Assembly (NCBI RefSeq): GCF_030758755.1
Contig: NZ_CP132387.1
Location: 2,037,001 to 2,101,000, forward strand
Source of the DNA: Bartonella apihabitans
Lineage (GTDB): Bacteria; Pseudomonadota; Alphaproteobacteria; Rhizobiales; Rhizobiaceae
Length of the DNA: 64,000 nt
Reading direction: 5' to 3'
Shown here one piece after another: positions 58,811-64,000 of this stretch. The notes beneath the pieces were generated by a model, which ran no database searches, was not told the origin of the DNA, and worked only from the letters and a program-made list of their open reading frames with translations. Numbering within the stretch: the first letter of the stretch is position 1; each line of letters begins with the position of its first letter. The translations under genes and the position numbers were made by a program.

Positions 58811-59881
58811 ATGAAAACACTATTAGGCATGTTGATGGCCGGACTGGTGCTGATGGGGGCAACCTTCAGCACCACCGCCAATGCTGATGACAAAGTTGTT
58901 ATTGCACACCGTGGTGCCAGCGGTTACCTGCCCGAACATACGCTTCCGGCAAAAGCAATGGCTTTTGCACAAGGAGCAGATTATCTCGAGCAGGATCTGG
59001 TCATGACAAAGGATGACCAGTTGGTGGTCTTGCATGACCATTACCTTGATCGCGTAACAGACGTTGCAGAACGTTTTCCCGACCGCGCCCGTAAGGATGG
59101 ACGTTATTATGCGATCGATTTCACATTGGCCGAAATCAAATCACTGAAATTCAGCGAAGGTTTCACGGTCCAAAACGGCAAGAAAGTGCAAACTTTTCCG
59201 GGCCGTTTCCCGATGGGAAAATCCGATTTTCGAGTTCACACTTTCGAGGAAGAAATCGTATTCATTCAGGGACTTAATCATTCTACCGGAAAAAATATCG
59301 GGCTCTATCCTGAAATCAAAGCGCCCTGGTTTCATCATCAGGAAGGCAAGGATATAGCCACGCGGGTTTTGGAAGTTTTGAAAAAATATGGTTATACCAG
59401 CAAAACTGACAAAATTTATCTTCAATGTTTTGATGCCAACGAGTTGAAGCGTATTCGCAACGAACTCGAGCCAAAAATGGGCATGAATTTAAAGCTGGTG
59501 CAGCTCATCGCCTATACAAAATGGAATGAGACCGAGGAGCAACAGCCCGATGGCAAATGGGTAAACTACAGCTATGACTGGATGTTGGAACCCGGTGCCA
59601 TGGAAAAAATTGCGCAATATGCTGATGGAATTGGTCCCGATTATCATATGTTGATAGCCGATGGTTCTACCAATGGACATATAATCATAAACGGAATGGT
59701 CAAGGAAGCACACGAGCATCAACTGGAAGTCCATCCTTTCACAGTAAGAGCCGACCAGTTGCCACCTTATGCTAAAGATGTGAACGAGCTTTACGATGCT
59801 TTGTATCGTCAGGCCGGTGTCGACGGATTATTCACCGACTTTCCTGATAAAGCGGTTAGCTATCTCCATTCACATCCGTGA
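58811..59881 (+). CDS. glpQ: Periplasmic glycerophosphodiester phosphodiesterase
   Basis: A 356-residue GlpQ (E. coli 358). The signal peptide is MKTLLGMLMAGLVLMGATFSTTANA. The catalytic start IAHRGASGYLPEHTLPAKAMAFAQGADYLEQDLVMTKDDQLVVLHDHYLDRVTDVAERFPDR supplies the two histidines and the calcium ligands. It ends VDGLFTDFPDKAVSYLHS. It hydrolyses glycerophosphodiesters to glycerol 3-phosphate and alcohol in the periplasm for uptake by GlpT. It lies 49 bases after glpT. The ATG at 58811 is preferred over an in-frame upstream ATG because it starts the signal peptide. A terminator hairpin follows. Confidence 0.94.
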   Translation: MKTLLGMLMAGLVLMGATFSTTANADDKVVIAHRGASGYLPEHTLPAKAMAFAQGADYLEQDLVMTKDDQLVVLHDHYLDRVTDVAERFPDRARKDGRYYAIDFTLAEIKSLKFSEGFTVQNGKKVQTFPGRFPMGKSDFRVHTFEEEIVFIQGLNHSTGKNIGLYPEIKAPWFHHQEGKDIATRVLEVLKKYGYTSKTDKIYLQCFDANELKRIRNELEPKMGMNLKLVQLIAYTKWNETEEQQPDGKWVNYSYDWMLEPGAMEKIAQYADGIGPDYHMLIADGSTNGHIIINGMVKEAHEHQLEVHPFTVRADQLPPYAKDVNELYDALYRQAGVDGLFTDFPDKAVSYLHSHP

Positions 59882-59892
59882 TATTTATAAAA

Positions 59893-59922
59893 AGGATTTC
59901 CCATCAAACTATGGGAAATCCT
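59893..59922 (+). terminator. Terminator hairpin of glpTQ
   Basis: AGGATTTCCCAT / ATGGGAAATCCT, a perfect 12-bp stem with a 6-base loop starting 11 bases after the glpQ stop. The T tract is delayed (CTTTTTG about 15 bases on). Confidence 0.7.
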
Positions 59923-60604
59923 CGCTTAATCAAATATCTTTTTGTTATGATTATCAGAAGATTTGAAACGCTCATCCCATCTGTTCCTGATTTTGAATTC
60001 TCTTACACGCGTTTCATCTGGCTCCGCTCTTCCCGATAACGGTTGTTGCATAACCGTTGGAGCGTTTGTTAAATCTATCACACTTGTCTTAATACCAATC
60101 CTGAAATGGATGGTCGTGCGGGTACATACGCTTTTGTCATTTCAAAGCGTTTCATAAACAATAACCTTTTCCGCTGCTGCAATTTCGTTTCGAGATTTCT
60201 TACTTCAACCGGATAGCTTCCGATAAACGACGCTTTGAAAGCGCAAGTTTCTTTTATTCTCACTCCATCATGGAATTAGATAATTTTACTCTTCAAAAAA
60301 TCAAATATTTTATCAAAAATGCAGGCAACGCATGCCATCTCCAAGTGTTAAAGCATCATTTTTCTTTGTTATGGAGCGAGACCGCAATTTGTACCCAATA
60401 ATCGTTTTCCGTATTGAGAAAAGTCAGTGAACAAATAAAGTAAATCTATGGAATTTTGAAAATTTCGAATAGTTGAATAGTTTCGTTTTAAAATATAATC
60501 AGAATTGCATTTTTAAAAATAGAAATAAAACCTGAAAAATGGACTTGGATGATCGTAAGGCCGGACAGCGCGGCTAAAACTGAAAACAGGTCGTACCCAT
60601 AATT
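59923..60604. other. Intergenic region, nothing recognised
   Basis: About 680 AT-rich bases between converging glpQ and GNAT genes. A short AACGGTT / AACCGTT inverted repeat lies near 60037-60057. No gene, RNA or clear GNAT terminator is visible. Confidence 0.4.
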
Positions 60605-61111
60605 TCAGCGTTGATACACCATATAACGGGCATCTTCGCTATAAGTCAGCAATTTCTGTTTCAACATTTCTGAAACTTCCACCAGTTTAAAACCGTTCTT
60701 CTGCCAAAAGGGGTGTGACCCATGAACAGCAACAAGGGAAAGTGTTTCAAATTTTTCCCGCTCTGCGACCGAGAACAGAAGTTCAACCGCTTTTTTGCCA
60801 TTACCCCCGCCTTGCGCTTCAGGCAGTAAAGCAAGATCGTGAATATAGAGCGTATCACATTTTTCCGGAAGTTTATGAAGCAGCTGGTCAAGAGCAGGAA
60901 TGGAATTCAATTTGTAAGGATGGGCAAGGCAATAGCCAAAAACGCTCCCCGAGCTTGATTCATCATCTGATAATATAAAGCAGGACAAAGGAGAAAGCCG
61001 GAATTTTTCTTCAAGCACTGCATCCCCTTCCGGAAAATCCGGATGACAAAGTGAAGCGATCCGGCAGACATCTGCCAGATCGCTTTCTTTCATTGGACGC
61101 CAATATTTCAC
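60605..61111 (-). CDS. GNAT-family N-acetyltransferase
   Basis: A 168-residue GNAT enzyme. The start YWRPMKESDLADVCRIA is typical. The acetyl-CoA site is DLALLPEAQGGGNGKKAVELL (motif A, with GGGNGK in place of the usual Q/RxxGxG/A), and FETLSLVAVHGSHPFWQKNGFKLVE is motif B. The acceptor (protein, amine or antibiotic) is unknown. It starts 7 bases after the serA stop, so it is co-transcribed with serC-serA. A role linked to serine metabolism is not implied by its sequence. Confidence 0.85.
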   Translation of the reverse strand: MKYWRPMKESDLADVCRIASLCHPDFPEGDAVLEEKFRLSPLSCFILSDDESSSGSVFGYCLAHPYKLNSIPALDQLLHKLPEKCDTLYIHDLALLPEAQGGGNGKKAVELLFSVAEREKFETLSLVAVHGSHPFWQKNGFKLVEVSEMLKQKLLTYSEDARYMVYQR

Positions 61112-61118
61112 GGTTCAA

Positions 61119-62723
61119 TCAACCGTTTGCAACATCGAATTCCAGAGGTTGAGTGTGTTTGATACCCTTTATCTTGCGCAATTCATCAAGCACTTTATCG
61201 GGAATGCGTGCATCAAGATAAAGCAGCGCAATTGCATCTCCACCCGGTTCATTACGTCCCAAAGCGAAGTTTGCGATATTAACGCCGGATTTCCCGCAAA
61301 TTGTCCCGATTGTACCGATAATTCCCGGTGTATCGGTATTGGTGATATAAAGCATATGCGGGCCGACCTCGGCATCAAGATTGATACCCTTGATCTGGAT
61401 AAAGCGCGGTTTGCCGTCAACAAAGCAGGTTCCGGCAATGGAGCGTGTGCGCTTCGATGTTTTGACAGTCAGTTTGATATAACCGTCGAAAATACCGGAT
61501 TTATCGCGCTTGACCTCGGAAAGAATAATACCGCGCTCCTTAACGAGAACCGGTGCCGATACCATGTTGACATCGGCAAGTTGCGGACGAATGAGACCGG
61601 CCAATGCAGCACTGATAAGCGCACGCGTATTCATGGCAGCCGTTGAACCGTCAAACAGAATTTCGACTTCCTTGATGTCTTCCTCTGTCGATTGGCCAAC
61701 AAAGGCTCCAAGAACTTCGGCAAGTTTGACAAACGGCTTCAAGCGCGGTGCTTCTTCTGCCGTAATTGAAGGCATATTGATCGCATTGCTGACAGCACCG
61801 TTGATGAGATAATCCGACATTTGTTCGGCAACCTGAATGGCCACGTTTTCCTGAGCCTCGGTTGTCGACGCGCCAAGGTGCGGTGTGCAAACAACATTAT
61901 CAAGGCTGAAAAGTGGATCATCGGCAGCAGGTGGCTCGACTTCATAAACGTCAACCGCAGCCCCTGCAATTTTGCCCGATTTCAAAGCGTCGACGAGGTC
62001 TTTTTCAACAACCAGCGCACCACGTGCACAATTGATAAGTCTTACGCCTTTCTTCATCTTGGCAATGGTTTCTGCATTGATGATATGGCGGGTCTTATCG
62101 GTAAGCGGTGTGTGTAAAGTGATAAAATCGGCGCGCTTCAACAAATCGTCCAATTCGACCTTTTCAACACCGAGTTCCTTGGCACGGGCATCCGAAAGGA
62201 ACGGGTCATAGGCAATGACTTTCATCTTCAATCCGACACCGCGGGTTGCGACAATCGAACCGATATTGCCACAGCCGATAATACCAAGAGTTTTGCCGGT
62301 AATTTCAACACCCATAAAGCGGCTTTTTTCCCATTTGCCTGCCTTGGTTGATTTATCAGCGGCAGGCAATTCACGGGCAACAGCAAACATCAATGCAATG
62401 GCATGTTCTGCTGTTGTGATCGAATTGCCAAACGGCGTATTCATAACGATAATACCGCGCCGTGAAGCGGCCGGAATATCAACATTGTCAACACCGATAC
62501 CGGCACGACCGACAACTTTCAGATTTTTCGCGGCAGCAATCAGTTTTTCCGTTACCTTGGTTGCCGAGCGGATTGCCAGACCATCATATTGATCAATAAC
62601 TTCGAGAAGTTTTTCTTTGTCTTTACCGAGTTCCGGTTTGTAATCGACCTCAACGCCGCGATCTTTGAAAATCTGGACAGCAGTCGGGGATAGTTTATCA
62701 GATACGAGTACACGAGGTGCCAT
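61119..62723 (-). CDS. serA: D-3-phosphoglycerate dehydrogenase
   Basis: A 534-residue long-form SerA. The substrate domain is LVSDKLSPTAVQIFKDRG. The NAD fold is KTLGIIGCGNIGSIVATRGVGLKMKVIAYDPF. Catalytic residues are in NCARGALVVE, VYEVEPP and VCTPHLGASTTEAQENVA (His). The allosteric substrate-binding domain (about 320-455) and C-terminal ACT domain (GPHMLYITNTDTPGIIGTIGT) complete it. The ATG at 62723 with TTGGAGG upstream is preferred over a longer frame. It commits 3-phosphoglycerate to serine synthesis, with serine feedback likely through the ACT domain. It follows serC by 75 bases. Confidence 0.95.
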   Translation of the reverse strand: MAPRVLVSDKLSPTAVQIFKDRGVEVDYKPELGKDKEKLLEVIDQYDGLAIRSATKVTEKLIAAAKNLKVVGRAGIGVDNVDIPAASRRGIIVMNTPFGNSITTAEHAIALMFAVARELPAADKSTKAGKWEKSRFMGVEITGKTLGIIGCGNIGSIVATRGVGLKMKVIAYDPFLSDARAKELGVEKVELDDLLKRADFITLHTPLTDKTRHIINAETIAKMKKGVRLINCARGALVVEKDLVDALKSGKIAGAAVDVYEVEPPAADDPLFSLDNVVCTPHLGASTTEAQENVAIQVAEQMSDYLINGAVSNAINMPSITAEEAPRLKPFVKLAEVLGAFVGQSTEEDIKEVEILFDGSTAAMNTRALISAALAGLIRPQLADVNMVSAPVLVKERGIILSEVKRDKSGIFDGYIKLTVKTSKRTRSIAGTCFVDGKPRFIQIKGINLDAEVGPHMLYITNTDTPGIIGTIGTICGKSGVNIANFALGRNEPGGDAIALLYLDARIPDKVLDELRKIKGIKHTQPLEFDVANG

Positions 62724-62798
62724 TATGGCCTCCAAAAATTTTGTAAAATGGGGGAACGAGCGGCCTTGAAACAAGCCGCTACAGGGGAATCTTAATTT

Positions 62799-63962
62799 TT
62801 AAAGAGCTGCTTTTTCAGCTTTGAAAGCCCAGTCGAGCCATTCGGTCAATACCTGAAGATCGCGAGCTTCAATCGTGGCGCCAGCCCAGATGCGCAAACC
62901 TGACGGTGCATCACGATAAGCACCTATGTCATGGGCGACGCCGGCTTTTTTCAGACGGTTGACAATAGCCTTGGCAAATGCTGCCTGCTTGTCTGCATCA
63001 AGTTTAACCACCGCAGGATCGACAATTTTGAAGCACACGGAAGTGTTCGAGCGGGTCGCCGGATCCGTGGCCAGAAATTCGATCCACAGAGTTTTTGCAA
63101 CGAATTTGTCAAGAACAGCAAAGTTCTCGTCAGCCCGTTTCATGAGTGTTTTCAAGCCGCCAATCGACTTTGCCCATTTCAATGCATCAAGGTAATCCTC
63201 GACACAAAGCATAGATGGCGTATTGATTGTTGCGCCTTCGAAAATACCTTCAATGAGTTTTCCGCCTTTTGTCATGCGGAAAATTTTTGGCAACGGCCAT
63301 GCGGGCGTGTAGGTTTCAAGACGCTCGACCGCGCGTGGCCCCAGAATAAGCACACCGTGGGCACCCTCACCACCCAGCACTTTCTGCCAGGAGAATGTGA
63401 CAACATCAAGTTTCGAGAAATCGAGATTTTGTGCAAATGCGGCAGACGTTGCGTCGCAAATCGTAAGCCCCTTACGATCAGCCGGAATAAAATCGGCATT
63501 GGGAACGCGCACGCCGGAGGTTGTTCCATTCCATGTGAAAACAACATCGCGATCAAAATCGACTTTGGTCAAATCCGGTAATTCACCGTAAGGCGCTTCC
63601 AACTTGCGCACATCGGTCAATTTCAATTGTTTGACAACATCTGTTACCCAGCCGGAACCGAAGCTTTCCCATGCCAGCATGTCAACGCCGCGTGCTCCAA
63701 GGAGCGACCACAGTGCCATTTCAACAGCACCGGTATCGGATGCGGGAACAATGCCGATACGATAATTTGCAGGAACTTCCAGCACTTCGCGGGTGAGGTT
63801 GATTGCCTCTGCCAGCTTGGCTTTACCAATTTTTGCACGATGTGAACGGCCAACCGGCGCATCAGCAAGCGCTTCAACCGTCCAACCGGGACGCTTTGCA
63901 CAGGAACCAGAAGAGAAATTGGGATTGTTCGGGCGCACGCCCGGCTCGTTTAGATTTGTCAT
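62799..63962 (-). CDS. serC: Phosphoserine aminotransferase
   Basis: A 387-residue SerC of the alphaproteobacterial type. It has FSSGxCAKRPGW at residues 16-27, [16 protein letters not shown] and the PLP lysine in [29 protein letters not shown] near residue 197. It ends in [25 protein letters not shown]. It converts 3-phosphohydroxypyruvate and glutamate to phosphoserine. The invariant Pro in SSGPCAKRPGW reads Ser here (GGTTCC at 63903-63908), at the same kind of GGNCC site where other genes in the window are frameshifted. It is first in the serC-serA-GNAT unit. Its own promoter lies at or beyond the window edge. Confidence 0.94.
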   Translation of the reverse strand: MTNLNEPGVRPNNPNFSSGSCAKRPGWTVEALADAPVGRSHRAKIGKAKLAEAINLTREVLEVPANYRIGIVPASDTGAVEMALWSLLGARGVDMLAWESFGSGWVTDVVKQLKLTDVRKLEAPYGELPDLTKVDFDRDVVFTWNGTTSGVRVPNADFIPADRKGLTICDATSAAFAQNLDFSKLDVVTFSWQKVLGGEGAHGVLILGPRAVERLETYTPAWPLPKIFRMTKGGKLIEGIFEGATINTPSMLCVEDYLDALKWAKSIGGLKTLMKRADENFAVLDKFVAKTLWIEFLATDPATRSNTSVCFKIVDPAVVKLDADKQAAFAKAIVNRLKKAGVAHDIGAYRDAPSGLRIWAGATIEARDLQVLTEWLDWAFKAEKAAL

Positions 63963-64000
63963 AATATTCTACCCTTTCAGATAGCTCGCCTCTCGTTGGG

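Noticed and set aside
62931..63581. A 216-codon plus-strand ORF opposite serC
   Set aside because: Antisense to a well-conserved enzyme; composition is Cys/Phe/Arg-rich and unlike real genes in the window.

Overview
The window looks like a low-GC alphaproteobacterial chromosome of the Rhizobiales (Hyphomicrobiales). The best guess is a Bartonella-like or Brucella-related host-associated lineage. This rests on the FUSC/DUF1656/HlyD exporter, a PdhS-like PAS kinase, a PutA-PutR pair, a complete zwf-pgl-edd Entner-Doudoroff operon, rhizobial-style RpoH and purA neighbourhoods, and rhizobial-type intergenic palindromes. No phage, insertion sequence or CRISPR array is visible. Genes were recognised from protein motifs alone, so the family calls are firmer than the substrates.

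Layout. 1-2.9 kb: aromatic-acid-type efflux operon and a tiny membrane-anchored ORF. 3.6-4.5 kb: aldo/keto reductase. 4.8-12.4 kb: an FbpABC-type ABC importer (minus strand) diverging from an overlapping response regulator / binding protein / sensor kinase operon, whose binding protein is a paralogue of the transporter's own. 12.7-17.7 kb: MOSC protein, AsmA and three surface-glycan genes. 17.9-20.1 kb: LysR regulator diverging from lrgAB. 20.5-25.6 kb: folD, then zwf-pgl-edd. 25.9-28.7 kb: glutamine-synthetase-like and FAD oxidase genes of the PuuA/PuuB type. 29.3-32.3 kb: tRNA-His, pyrD, DUF952, a small exported protein and mscL. 32.5-38.6 kb: PdhS-like kinase and an FtsK translocase without membrane segments. 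38.8-44.7 kb: putA, putR and a ProP-like osmoporter. 45-51 kb: a membrane protein of unknown role and a roughly 2.3 kb tandem duplication carrying an aldehyde dehydrogenase and the start of rluD. 51-56 kb: rpoH (with an internal amber codon), a large one-TM protein and purA. 57-60 kb: glpT-glpQ behind a candidate Pho box. 60.6-64 kb: GNAT, serA and serC.

The most striking pattern is that an unusual number of conserved genes are broken by 1-2 nt indels (an ABC permease, edd, the PdhS-like kinase, putA three times, two aldehyde dehydrogenases, purA twice, glpT). Almost every break falls exactly where the family has an invariant Gly-Pro pair, i.e. at a GGNCCN site. By eye I find no intact GGGCCC hexamer anywhere in the window, although about six are expected. 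The simplest explanation is that GGGCCC (perhaps modified DNA) is systematically corrupted in the consensus. On that view most of these 'pseudogenes' are intact in the cell. The rpoH amber codon and the lrgA frameshift do not fit this pattern and may be real. Such genes are listed as pseudogene over their full span, with the fragments described.
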